From: Absidia repens
Taxonomy: Eukaryota > Mucoromycota > Mucoromycetes > Mucorales > Cunninghamellaceae
DNA length: 64,000 nt
Direction of reading: 5' to 3'
Assembly: GCA_002105175.1 (NCBI GenBank)
Contig: MCGE01000043.1
Location: forward strand, 248,001 to 312,000
Shown: positions 46,901 through 57,321 of the stretch, one piece after another
Layout: each line of letters opens with the position of its first letter
How positions within the stretch are numbered: the first letter of the stretch is position 1
The notes under the pieces: generated by a model
The model's database searches: none
Told to the model about the DNA's origin: nothing
The model's input: only the letters and a program-made list of their open reading frames with translations
Made by a program: the position numbers and the translations under genes

Positions 46901-47210
46901 ACTGATGGAAGATGGGGCGCCAACCCATAGAAGCAATGCGCCAAAGTTTTGGAGACAGGACAATGGGATCACTAGGATCGTATGGCCGGCGCAGTCGCCC
47001 GATCTCAATCCCATCGAGAATCTTTGGTATAAGCTAAAGGTTAAAGTCCAGAATGCAACCTATGCTGGAATGCCGTCAGATAGGTTTGAAAGGGTAATCA
47101 CTGATTGCTGGAACTCCATTACAGTTGATGATTTCAATCATCTTATTGATTCTATGCCTGAAAGGATCAAGGCGGTGATCGAAGCAGGTGGTAAAAGCAC
47201 ACGATGGTGA
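40917..47210 (+). CDS. Tc1 transposase, DD34E, split by LTR retrotransposon
   Basis: Parts 40917-41029 and 46295-47210 join (dropping one CGCAC copy) into an open frame of 342 residues. MALKPEQKAQAIAYRK and a helix-turn-helix (LQEIANELQVNRSTICRT) lie before the break. After it come a second DNA-binding part (KVSIRTLQRTLHANGFHSR) and the catalytic triad: Asp in LWTDESSF, Asp in LMEDGAPTH, Glu in SPDLNPIENLWYKLK, with 34 residues between the last two. Ends GGKSTRW, like copy 1 (GGATRW). The frame has no other lesion, so the copy was probably active before interruption. Confidence 0.92.
41268..41390 (+). promoter_or_regulatory. Chromovirus promoter, inferred mRNA start and self-priming site
   Basis: TATAAAAA at 41268. 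TCATCTTA at 41314-41321 is the inferred mRNA 5' end, 46 nt downstream. TTTTTTAAGATGA (41378-41390) immediately after the LTR has TAAGATGA, the exact complement of that 8-mer, and overlaps the gag ATG at 41387. No tRNA-complementary primer site (TGG...) is present. Self-priming by the mRNA 5' end is known for Tf1/sushi-type elements. Confidence 0.5.
41387..45861 (+). CDS. Gag-Pol polyprotein of the chromovirus (about 1491 aa if continuous)
   Basis: 41387-43636: acidic head; gag capsid region (FLSTFEKILTSEQVNLDEQW); zinc knuckle CYYCHKSWAPGHRC; protease LLDTGTDVSVISLD; reverse transcriptase with STLDLQSAFHRFQI, FQGCPFGLKPLSAKFQ and catalytic FVDDIIVHSKN. 43615-45861 continues: RNase H (YVATDASDTGIGAVLF, LQTDHKAL); integrase HHCC finger (HLLGHFG... 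CHQC); core Asp in WAVDLAGPF, Asp in LQSDNGTEF, Glu in NGLAERYVYK; and a C-terminal chromodomain (KRKYLVRWKGYGPEEDSW) thought to guide integration to marked chromatin. The frames meet at six A (43627-43632): either one A is missing or A_AAA_AAT acts as a -1 slip site. Confidence 0.95.
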
Positions 47211-47398
47211 TTAGCATATATCTATTTTATTTTTTAATAAAAATATCCTTATATTACATCAATAAAAAGCTTATCAACTTCACTTTTTGAAAATCAATAT
47301 GGTCTTTGCTAGATTTTGCTATGTTTAGAGAAATTACCATTCTTTAAAAAAAAAGGCGGAATTTTAATTTGTTGTCTTTTTTTTGTCGCCCTACTGTA

Positions 47399-48400
47399 CA
47401 GAATGATCTTTTATCAATGGCCTGATTTAAATCGATGCTCTGCTGAATTTTAGAAAAAATAATTTTTGATCTAATTCAGTTCCCGCCGGTGATTCATCTG
47501 ATTTAGGGATGTCTGACTCTAAGCTATCATCAAATGTGAAATGATTTCTATCATTAAATGATACCGCTAATCCTGTTATAAACATTCCTAATTTTCCAAA
47601 CAAATCAGTGCCTATAACACATTGATATTCATTATCCGCATTGTCCGCATAGTGCATAGCTTCAAATATATGTTTATGTTCTTTGCCATTATATTTGATA
47701 TTCAACACTTCTGTGTAACCTAATCTTCTTAATTGTGGAGTCGATGCAAGAGTTATAAGACCTTCAGCTTTTTTACAACAAAATTTTTATTAACCAAAAA
47801 ACTGTGACTAATACTACTGAAGTTGGAGCCGGTATCCACCAAGGCATATAGGCAATTGTTTTCTATAATAATAGGAACAATAAATGAGTCATCGTCTAGC
47901 TTTGCCTCTTCAGTATTTCTTTTAATCATCTTACATTGCATGTTGTTGTGCTGGTTATCAACTTCCATGGCCTTCCAATCAACCGAGCCATCTAGTTCGC
48001 ATAGATCGTCCACCACTCCATTGCGGTATTCCTGTTCTACCTCTTCCTTGATCCTAGCACGGTATGCCAATCTTCCTTCTTTTGTGGAGCATTCGTCGTC
48101 AGAGGGGCTTACTTCCATCTGTACTTCTTCTTGTACTGGTGCTTTTTCCTTGCGTTGTGCCATACGCATTTTAAATTCCGTGTTGTGCTGGTTGCGGTGA
48201 TCCATGTACTCTTGGCATTTGTGTCCAGGTGCCCAGCTGTTTTTACAGAGAAAACATAGTCCTTCCTTGCGACAACGCTGTTTTTCTGTCGATTCGTCTG
48301 AATAGTCCTTTCGTTTGAATGCCGGGCTTCTGTCATTCACCGTAAGTCGGCGCACAAGGGATCTTAGTTCTTCAATGTCGTTTAGTAGTTCTTGGTCCAT
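47399..48400 (-). pseudogene. Older Ty3/gypsy element: gag end and protease
   Basis: Minus strand from 48400: MDQELLNDIEELRSLV, a zinc knuckle CFLCKNSWAPGHKC close to the chromovirus one, Glu-rich linker, protease LYALVDTGSNFSSISHSFL (DTG kept), CVIGTDLFGKLGMFI, then AGTELDQKLFF. A missing T in a T run near 47452 shifts the frame to SKIQQSIDLNQAIDKRSFCT, which continues as VPES across the Tc1 element at 40789. Confidence 0.88.
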
Positions 48401-48462
48401 ATCTGGTGACGTTTATTTGATTCAATTACTTTGTCAGGGGTAAACACTACAGAAGGGAAAAG

Positions 48463-48705
48463 TGTACTTGCACCTATAGTGATAGGTGTGCACGTCAGGG
48501 GATATGGATAGAAAAGGAAGGTGATTAGAACAATGTAGATTAGCATGACTATTATTGAATGGGTCTTACAATAATAAAGAACAGATGGGAAGTATGTATA
48601 TATAGTAAGAGGAAGGACTAGGCGTAACTAGAGATATAGAATACTAAAATATACAATTAGACAAATGTAATATGAAGTAGGCATACAGTAATGCCGAAGG
48701 ACACA
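48463..48705. repeat. LTR-like repeat, family F (inverse of 17161-17428)
   Basis: TGTACTTGCACCTATAGTGATAG start; ends near GCATACAGTAATGCCGAAGGACA (split). No clear target duplication. It lies within the older gypsy gag. Confidence 0.6.
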
Positions 48706-49241
48706 GCGGAGGTCAAATTACATTTTAGGAGCGAGACAATTAGGTTCAACAATGGAAGACGAGACAACCAAAAATAATGTCTGATGAGGACAAGGAATTA
48801 TATAGCGTGATATATAAAAAAGGAATACTGGAAAGATAAGTGGATCTTTGATAGTAGTGCTTGATTTACGTATGTTTATGAAAATAAAACAGTGATATTT
48901 GAACTTTGGTAATTGAATGTCTTTTATTTGATTTGATTTGATTCATCTTTTTATATTAAATCGGTGGAATGTTCCGATTGGGGAAGATGAATATGAAGTA
49001 GAATGCTAATAGTGATAAGGGTTGGAGCAGTAGAGGATGTTAGGGGATATATAAGAGTGTGATGGAAAGAATGTGGTTGGAAGTAAAATAAAATAGTTAG
49101 CTATTATATATAAAAAATGGGACAGTAAACTATGATCATTATAAATAAAAGTTAAGTGGTAAAATAATTAAGTAGTAAACTATGATCATTATATATAAAA
49201 ATTAAATAGTAAAATATGAGTAACAAAATATGATCATTACA
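48706..49241. other. AT-rich stretch, possible further LTR
   Basis: Contains three copies of AAACTATGATCATTATA-like sequence (49125-49240) and a T-rich TTTGATTTGATTTGATTC run (48937-48955). Ends ATTACA, like other LTRs here. No gene. Confidence 0.4.
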
Positions 49242-50811
49242 CTTGCCTTTGTTGAGTGTTGCGGATTCGGCCACCTGCTTCTTGACGAGTACCTTCGTGA
49301 TGACTAGCATAACCTCGGTGCTTGCTTCTTCTGGCTGCATCCTTGGACCCTTCCGCCGGATACCCTCTTCCATTTGTCGCATCATGAAAAATGATGGCAT
49401 AAAAATAAAGCCGGTTCCTGAGGAAATTGGAATTCCGATTAGGAACACTGCATGACAAAAATAAATAATCACGCAACATTGTGATGGAAGAAAAGAAAAC
49501 AATGATTCACTTCATAAAATCATTAGGTCTCATAAAATAGAATAAAAGAAAATAAAATACCCTTGTAATAACATCAATCGTATCATCATACACCTAATAT
49601 CAGAACATCATACGATTATAATAAAGATGATGTGATCATAAAAAATAATGATAACTAAAAACCCATGTAATATCTATTTCCAATGAAACATAAGATATAG
49701 TATATAAAGAGTGACATTTTATTAATAAAAACCATACACAAGAATCTCACTTAATTCTACCTGTCCCACTTTTTATTTTCTACTCTTTATTTTTTTATTT
49801 TTTTTATATATACACCATTTTACACCATTCATCCTAGGTTGAGTGGCATATCGACTATTACGAGATCCCCCAAAGCCCAAGAGATTTTTCTTACCTACAC
49901 TTATGATAGGCGACACATCAGCCAGGAATGCCACGTTGATAGGTGGTCTTATTTTCGCTTCCCATGCTTGCGTTGGTTTGTCGAATTTTGTCGGAGAAGT
50001 CACCGTAATGATCGTCCATGATTTGTAGCAAGATGTTGCCGTAAACTGTTGAATCAGGTGCACTAGCGTCCCGCATACGCATACGGAATCTGTCAATAAA
50101 GTCCACCGGGTCTTCTTCTTGCCTGGGTGTCATGTTCATTAGTTGTTGAAAATAAATAGCTTCCATCCTTTCGCCCTTGTATTTCTTCACGACCATTTGC
50201 TTGGCCACGGACTAGGAGAGTTTCTTGCCCATGATGTTTTGTTGATACCATGTCGTCTTGTCGTTGGAATGCATGACAGCATTGATGAGGCATGTTTCCC
50301 AATGTTTTTCCAGATCGAGATCATGCTGGTTCACTACGATCATCTCAAAGGTGGTTAAAAAGCGTTCAATATTTTCATGTACAATGTTCCCTGATTGAAT
50401 GTCCACATCTCCAGGTAGCTGCAATAGCGGCACGTTCTTGGAGATTACCACCTTTTCTTCTAGGTCTTGTTTCTGCATCTTCTTGCGTTGATTGGTCATG
50501 GCTTCCAGTTGCTCCCGCAAGTTCGTAGCCTTAATACGCAAATCATCCCAGCGTTGTTGATTGTTTTTGTCGTTGACAACACTGTTCGCTTCCGCCAACG
50601 TCTTTGCATACGCTTTTCTAGTAATTGCAATGCTTTCTTCCAGCAATGTAAGCAAGCCTTCTTCCGAGACATCTTCCTTGCCTTCGGTGGAGAGACCATC
50701 TGCTTTTACTTCATCAGTTGTCAAGTTGCTTGGATCACATTCCATCTCTTCAAAAGGAGTAACAACAGCTTCTACTTCTTGAGCCGCCTTTTCTTGGATA
50801 GAGTAAACCAT
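49242..50811 (-). pseudogene. Older Ty3/gypsy element: gag
   Basis: Minus strand: MVYSIQEKAAQEVEAVVTPF, a coiled-coil part, and a capsid-like part (NIERFLTTFEMIVVNQHDLD, NAVMHSNDKTTWYQQ) parallel to the chromovirus gag. An in-frame TAG at 50212-50214 follows MGKKLS, probably from TGG. Then MVVKKYKGERMEAIYFQQ, VDFIDRFRMRMRDAS, a frame change, and after LTR D (49375-49824) a basic tail to 49242. Confidence 0.8.
49375..49824 (+). mobile_element. Solo LTR, family D
   Basis: 450 bp, TGTCGCATCATG...CACCATTTTACA, perfect CCATT duplication (49370-49374, 49825-49829). Confidence 0.9.
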
Positions 50812-50834
50812 GTTAAAAAATTCGTTTAAAAAAA

Positions 50835-51096
50835 TGTAAAGTAGGTAGGATTTATAAAAATAAACGAGATTTCGATATGGTTTTATTTTGTGCTGACCAT
50901 CCCGTTATTTATAAGAAAAGCGGTGTTCCTATTAGTAAGGTGAAACTAGTGCCTATTGTCATGATAACCCATCCGATGCTTTCCTATCAATATCTCTGAT
51001 CTATCATCTTGCAACTACTTGATCCGATAGTCGTTCCTTGATCTGGCTTTTATTAGCATATTGATACTCAGGTGGGTAGGTGTATTATTTCTGACA
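50835..51096 (-). mobile_element. 5' LTR of the older gypsy element
   Basis: Minus strand TGTCAGAAATAATACACC...CTACTTTACA, 262 bp, 24 nt before the gag ATG. TATAAATA (50913-50906) lies exactly 46 nt before TCGTTTA (50867-50861), whose complement TAAACGA lies just after the LTR (TTTTTTTAAACGA, 50834-50822). This is the same arrangement as in the chromovirus. Confidence 0.75.
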
Positions 51097-52440
51097 CCAC
51101 AGAGCCCATCATCCTTTTCTATTTCTAATCAGCCGCAGGGACCTGAGAGATCCTTTTTTTTTAGCGCGTGTGATTTGGATTTTGCATTGTGAATGCAGGC
51201 AACAACAACAATAACAATAACAAAAAAAAAAAAAAAAAAAGAGACAAGATAGAAAACGGATAAAAAGGTCAACGACCATTGTTTTATTCCATGACTACTA
51301 ATAACTAACACCATCAGGATCAAATGGAGAATATCTACTCTATGCTACTTCCTACACTACTACAGCACACAAAAGCTTGTCTTCCAATCATCCCCATCGA
51401 TCCGTGGTCATGTGGAGAGACCAAATCATTGAGCTATAGTTCGTTATAATGTGTGTTTCCATTCTTCGATCCCAAGGAATATAAGGTTATGTTCAATTCG
51501 TCAAATCGTCATTTATCGTCATGAAAGTGTTGTGGAGGTAAAACCGAATCGCACGTAAAGTAGACTATGACACTAAAAAAAAAAAAAAAAAAATCAGACG
51601 AGACCATTTATTATTATTATTACTATCCTTAATAGCTGCTATATTGATTGGCTTACATGAGAATAGATATCGTCCGTAGTTAGAGTCATCATTGTTCATA
51701 ACATCAAATGATTATCCATTCTTGAATTACTTGGAATCATAGTTTATCCGTCGTGTATAGTTCAACATTGAAAGCCCACATTATCGCCACCTAATAAAAA
51801 AAAAAAAAAAGGTATAAGCCTTAGCCATCACTCTCATCCCTCCTTTCACGTTACATTTCAATAGATTCAGTTCCACTGTTCGTCGCTAGATCAGCCATGG
51901 TGTGCGCGAGTTGTCGATTCATGTTGCAGGCTAATAATGAACAACCAGGAAATATGGCCATCCATACGATTCCAATATTGAGAGATGCCGTTTTCGATAT
52001 TTGCTGAGGGGGACGGGTGACAGGGTGATGGTGATTCATGGTAGCATCGCTGTTGATGGGACTCATACATGATGACAGTTGTGCGCGAGGATTCATTCAT
52101 AATAAAAAGTTCATTTTGATTGTGTTGTAGAGTCGCCTGGTCCGTATACTGTTGCACTGTGCTTGTATGTATTTCATCGCCTGTCGAATCACATCGTGTC
52201 CATGTCATTAATACTATAAACAAGATCAGAATCTATTCCTTTTTTTTTCCATATATATGTATGTGTGTCCTTACAGAAGTAAATCTTGACGACAGATAGG
52301 AATCGGGTTTTGTGTTAAATCGACTGTTCTATTGAGTACATTTGTTGGAAATCAAGAAAGAATCATAGTCGAAGGCGCCAGTGGATTGGAATAGAAAAAA
52401 AAATCAGGCTTGCTGCTTGCCATCGGTTTGGTGAAAGCGT
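51097..52440. other. Unassigned; weak minus-strand ORFs at 51851-52209
   Basis: A runs at 51222-51240, 51574-51592 and 51793-51810. On the minus strand two overlapping frames of 81 and about 105 residues (MTWTRCDSTGDEIHTSTVQQ; and TASLNIGIVWMAIFPGCSLL with one hydrophobic stretch) may be parts of one spliced or broken gene. No family was recognised. Confidence 0.3.
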
Positions 52441-52579
52441 TTTGTGCAAGGTGGTGTTCAGGTTGATGTTGATAGACGTTCACGATGAAGGACTAAAGTT
52501 CAAAAAAAAAAGTCAATCTACGGAAGAAAAAGACAGTAGGGCGATAAACTTGTATGTACCTTTTTTTTTTTTGCTGACA

Positions 52580-52735
52580 GGCAAAAAGAAGACGCAAAAT
52601 GGAGGTGGAAGTATCCATAACGCAACAGAGTCCATCAAAGAAAAAGAAGAAGGCTGTTTTGGTCTTCCTTGAGTTCCTTAATGATAACATAAAAGTGGCT
52701 GACATTTTTCCTCAGGATATACAAGAACTATGTTA
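52580..52735 (+). CDS. Possible terminal exon of a small gene
   Basis: After CTTTTTTTTTTTTGCTGACAG (split) an open frame has RRRKMEVEVSITQQSPSKKK, then AVLVFLEFLNDNIKVADIFP and QDIQELC before TAA. The upstream exon could not be placed in a consistent phase. AATAAA-like signals follow near 52750. Confidence 0.3.
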
Positions 52736-54931
52736 AAGAAGAGAGATTAAAAAAATAAAAAATGAGTTCAAAGAAAATGCATCTTGTGATTTCCGTTAAT
52801 AATAAATCCCATCCCTCCCCCCCCGAATTGCCCTATGGTTGCTCTTTGTTTTGGATGCTAAATTGCATGATAAATCAGAAACTGTGTACGTACCGATATC
52901 AAAAGTGTGTCAAATATGACAAGGTGCTATGAAGGTCGCTGTGTTGTACAATTGACGTGTACCATCTACTCGTAAGAAGGAGAGGATGAGTATAGGAAAT
53001 GAGTAAAATGTATACTGCTTTACCCCTTTTTGTTGGTCATGTTTAAAGCAGTTTCTATCAATAGTATTTTTATTGCAAGTAGTTTAGTAAGAGAGTAAAG
53101 CGAAAGTCAAGAAGAATGGTCGGCTAAAAAAAAAAAAGGAAGGAAAGACGTGGATCTCAGGATCTCACTAGACCGGTTTGTTCGGTATTTGAAAAAAAAT
53201 CACGCCCTGGGTCCCAGAAAAAAAAAAAAAAAAAAAGTTCGAGCTTTTACTTTCTCTTTTTTAATGAACCAACCTTCAATTTATTATCCAATGCCTAAAA
53301 AGTAGAGTATTAACTTATGAAACTCATGACAAAAACTCACATGAATACCTGATACATTCTGGGGTAATTATTTCAAAATCTATGTCAACAGCAATAGAAG
53401 TATTAATACACACACTTTTTTTTTTTTTTTTTTTTTTTTTTGCACCACAGAAACTTGGCTGGAACGTCAATCAATAGTGTCATCACAGCACCATTCGCTC
53501 ACTTCTATTGCCCTAGCCAATCTCTATATTTGTGTTTAACGAATACTTTCCAAGAACTACTATAATGAGCAACAAGATCATCTCGGAAACGAGCAGCTAC
53601 GCTACACCATTCTGTCAAAGCAAAGCGATCGAGATGAATCACACCACTACACCGAAGCCACACCTCAGGCGACTGGACCTCCTCGTAATTCCATGCGCGT
53701 GCAGCACCACGGACTACTTTGCATATCCATGAATTATCATCTCACAGCTAACGTTCATTGACTTTACTGACTACGACAGACGACTGTTTTACATTTGGAC
53801 TGATGGATCATCGAAGATATGACTTGACACCCACACCTGCGGACTAAGGTAACAACCCACACAAGTATGTTTTAAGCTTTGATTTGGAAAGGATGATAAT
53901 ACTTGGGGGGTTCTGTAGTAGTTGTAGTGATGGACTCTTTTGGCACGGGACATATTTGCAAACCGATAAGTGTTGGAGGATGGTTTGGACGTTTCGGTAC
54001 ATGCGGTATAGTTGGATATATGCAATGGATAGAAATTGGGTTGGAAATAGCTTCGTCTTAGTCTTACATTAATAGTGTAGTTGCCTATGTTTGTTTTGTA
54101 AATAAAGAATAAAAACCGTTGATTGTAATATCATCATCATCATTTTGATTTTTTATGCTGTGCTGAAAAAAAGTGGGATGAGAGGGGATTGCGGATCGAA
54201 ATGGCAGTTTAGAGGAACATACAGTGCAGGTACGTTGAATGCAATGGTAGTACTTCTCACAGAAAAACTATTATATGGAATAAAAATGGAACTGATGAAC
54301 GGAGGGTTACCACTGGTAATCATGAGGGCGACAGACATAGAGTTGCAGAATGGTCGACACTAATCTAAAGGGACATTTGTTATTGAAAGCACAGCAATGG
54401 TCAACACTATATAATCAAAGAGAGGAGATGGTAATAAAAAAGGGAGCTACTACATATGACATGAAAGAGAGAGAAAGGCGAGAGGGACATGTTTTCATTG
54501 AAGTATGTAACATATATTTTATTCAATTGTAGATACACATTAATACTAGGCTACACTAGGCTAGTGGAAGCCCCAAAAAGACATCAAATGGTGGCTGTAG
54601 ATCTTAGATCCAAAATGAAATGGTTTCCCCATGCATCTTGTTATCCCTGATCTGAAACCCCTTCTAAGCTATTCCTAATACTAATTTACATCCATCATGA
54701 CCTCAAAGAGAATTACGATGATGAAGAAGGAAGCAAAAAAAAAAAAAAAAAACGAAAAAAAACAGGGAGAATATAAAATTCACGTGGGCGGGTCGTGAAA
54801 AATGCTATCCATTGAAGTGGGTTGTAGATCAAGTGGATGCAAATTTACACACGGTCTTCTTTTTTTTTTTTTATCACTGATTTTTTATTTCATTATTGGA
54901 TTGAAATTTGTAGGCGGCAACATCCAAACAC
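52736..54931. other. Gene-poor stretch
   Basis: Short ORFs only (for example 53532-53732 and 54145-54363), none convincing. Long T runs at 53418-53442 and A runs at 53217-53237 and 54735-54752. 54595-54680 repeats the GGTTTCCCCATGCATCTTGT box found at 34132 and 35550 and, more diverged, near 59640. Confidence 0.4.
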
Positions 54932-56163
54932 ATGAAGCCTGAACGAAGCACCATTCAAATAAAACTTGCTGACAACGTTATGCAGCGACCACTTCCCAAC
55001 GAAATCGTGGCACTCATTGTCCATCATGTTGACTATCCAGAATGTGAACCTCGACTCAATGATGACCGGCAGATGGCAGAACAACGTGAACTTTATACAT
55101 TCACCTTGGTCAACAAACAATTTTATGCGATAGCAAATCCTTTGTTGTGGCAAGAACCAGTAGTGGGATTGGATTCCACGTTTTTACAACGACTGCTTGA
55201 CTGTTTGACGGCAACAACAAACCAACAACCCCTGGGACACCATATCAAAAAACTACATTTACACAACACCACGTGCACCGATCATCAACTTTTACTTTTA
55301 ATGACGCATATCCCACATTTGGAAACGCTTTTGATCGAAAACAAGAGATACCCCGACAACAACGATGCCTCCTCGGTCTTAACACCTCTACCATCACCAC
55401 CCTTGATCTCCAACGTAAGCCTACAATTCCTGCCTCGTTGTTGTTCTCAGCTCACCGTCCTCGAGATCCATTCCATTCACCTTTTGGAACCCACCGCCCG
55501 CGCCATAGGTCAGCATTGTCACCACCTCCGTCAACTCACACTGCATCTCAACGCCGTTCCATGGCAACCCCTGTTTTCTGCTCTTACACATTGTCCTTTG
55601 GCCCTCCTTAGTATCACTTCTTATGAACGAGCGACGGTAACGTTGACTGAAACAATGGCGATGGATATGTTGACAAACTTTCCAGGCTTGACATCTTTCA
55701 AGATGAATAGTTTTGATCCTTCTGGCCTTCTCATGACATTAGCCCACACGACTCTTACTACTTTTCCGTCGCCCTGGCCTCACCTGAAGAAACTTGATCT
55801 CACCCGTTACGTTACCCTTGGTGAAAACAACCTTGCCTTGATTAGGTTTATCAAAACACATCCCCATCTTGAATATATTCGTTTAGGTCATGCGGTGTTG
55901 ACGGATAGAAGTCTGGATGCAATGGCCATGTCACTCCCCGATCTTCACGAGTTGCACTTGCTAAGAGTGAAAGGGATCTCCGCGGATGGTGTACGTCAAC
56001 TGATTCGACATTGTCTAGGATTGAAAGTGGTCTGTCTGGCGAAATGTGATTCAATTGTATTGGGTGACCTTTTGCCCGGAGGTAGTAGTGCTTTTTTTTT
56101 TACGTTGAAGGAAACGACGCTCGCCATGATACGTTGAGGCTGCTCAAGGCACTGGAAAGGTAA
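54932..56163 (+). CDS. F-box/leucine-rich-repeat-like protein, paralogue 1
   Basis: A likely SCF ubiquitin-ligase substrate adaptor. F-box-like segment PLPNEIVALIVHHVDYPE through FTLVNKQFYAIANPLLWQEP at about residues 20-80, then LRR-like units (LHLHNTTCTDHQLLLLMTHI, LRQLTLHLN, LKKLDLTRYVTLGENNLALI, LHELHLLRVKG). ATG 54932 follows a TTTGTAG acceptor-like site at 54913, so an upstream exon is possible. The annotated stop is at 56137, but one more T in the ten-T run at 56092-56101 would give YVEGNDARHDTLRLLKALER and a stop at 56163, matching the paralogue end (DTLRL). Clearly homologous to 57322-58918. Confidence 0.8.
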
Positions 56164-57321
56164 ACATTCAAAAAAAAAAAAAAAAGATTAGCGAGGAAAG
56201 GGTTCCACTCGGATGCTTTGCTTTAGTTTTAGTTTATAATAGTCTTTGTATTTATTATAGTCTCCATCACATTGTAGTTAAAAAAAAAAAAAAGACGTTG
56301 TATTCATTATCAGTATTGACTTTTTTCGAGTTGATTGTGGATTTTTTATTTTAATGGTTGATTATCATATCTAGATCTCATTTTACTGAACCTTTATACC
56401 AAACATATAATAGTGGGTCGACTTTCACCCTCTTATTGTATTGTAGTATTGTAGTATTGTAGTATTGTAGTATTGTAGTATTGTAGTATTGTTAGCAGTA
56501 TTAGCATTACACCATCATCAATGGTTTTTAGTATGGATTAGCTCATTGCTGTAGAATTAGTATGTACCACTGACCTCAATGAATTGAAATTGTAATATTT
56601 GATAAAATAATAAGACGTTATAAAAATAAGTGATATTACAGATATGGTTTTTATTGAATAAAATGAGGAAGGGTTTTTATAATAAAATGGGGAAAAGAAG
56701 GCTGTGCTAGTTGTGGCTGTGGATATGGTCGAAGAATGGTAATTTGAGGCTATGGAAAGTTGGTTATCTGTAGATATAAGTATATATGCCTAAGTAGTGG
56801 ATACTCGAGGCTGTGTTTTATACCTGTATAGGAATGACAAGTGTGATAGTGTGGGAAATGATTAGTGACAGATGACAAATACGACAGAAATAAAAAAACA
56901 CTCGCGTGCCTTTTGTCTCAAACTAATCATCATCATGCCTTTTTTTTTTTTTTTTTTTTTTTGTGAGTGGGTCGCAAACAGCAGCTATCGATTTATCACC
57001 AGACTCTCCGTCAATCCATTTATTGCGTATCTTTTCCTTAAAAAAATTAGGGGGATTTTACATATTATAGTTTACATAGCATTTATTTTGTATAATTATT
57101 ATTATTATTATTAATGATACCGGACCCCAATAAGACCAAATCCTTTGATTGATGAACGTTTCTTCTTTGTCTATGTTATGCGTGGTATGATTCACGGCGG
57201 ACTTTTGATGTGTGTGTGTGCAAAAAAAGGGGGAAATGTCATACATTTTGAAACAAACGCTTTTCTTTTCTTTTTTTTTTTTTTCTTTTTTTTTTTGGAC
57301 ATTCTGGACAAGTGTTAAACC
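56164..57321. other. Intergenic between the F-box paralogues
   Basis: An octamer repeat TATTGTAG (about seven copies) at 56434-56492, LTR C at 56591-56886, and T runs at 56940-56962 and 57273-57295. No gene. Confidence 0.6.
56591..56886 (-). mobile_element. Solo LTR, family C
   Basis: TGTAATATTTGAT...AAATACGACA, 296 bp, perfect GAAAT duplication (56586-56590, 56887-56891). Confidence 0.92.

Larger units (their letters stand above)
40792..47396 (+). mobile_element. Tc1/mariner element (copy 2), interrupted by the chromovirus
   Basis: TA at 40790-40791 and 47397-47398. Inverted ends of about 40 bp start CAGTAGGGCGACAAAAAAAA, with one or two differences. Without the 5265-bp insertion and target duplication the element is 1340 bp. 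It sits inside the older gypsy pol. Confidence 0.93.

Noticed and set aside
53532..53732. 66-residue ORF as a gene
   Set aside because: Short, no paralogue, no motif and no promoter context beyond a poly(T) run.
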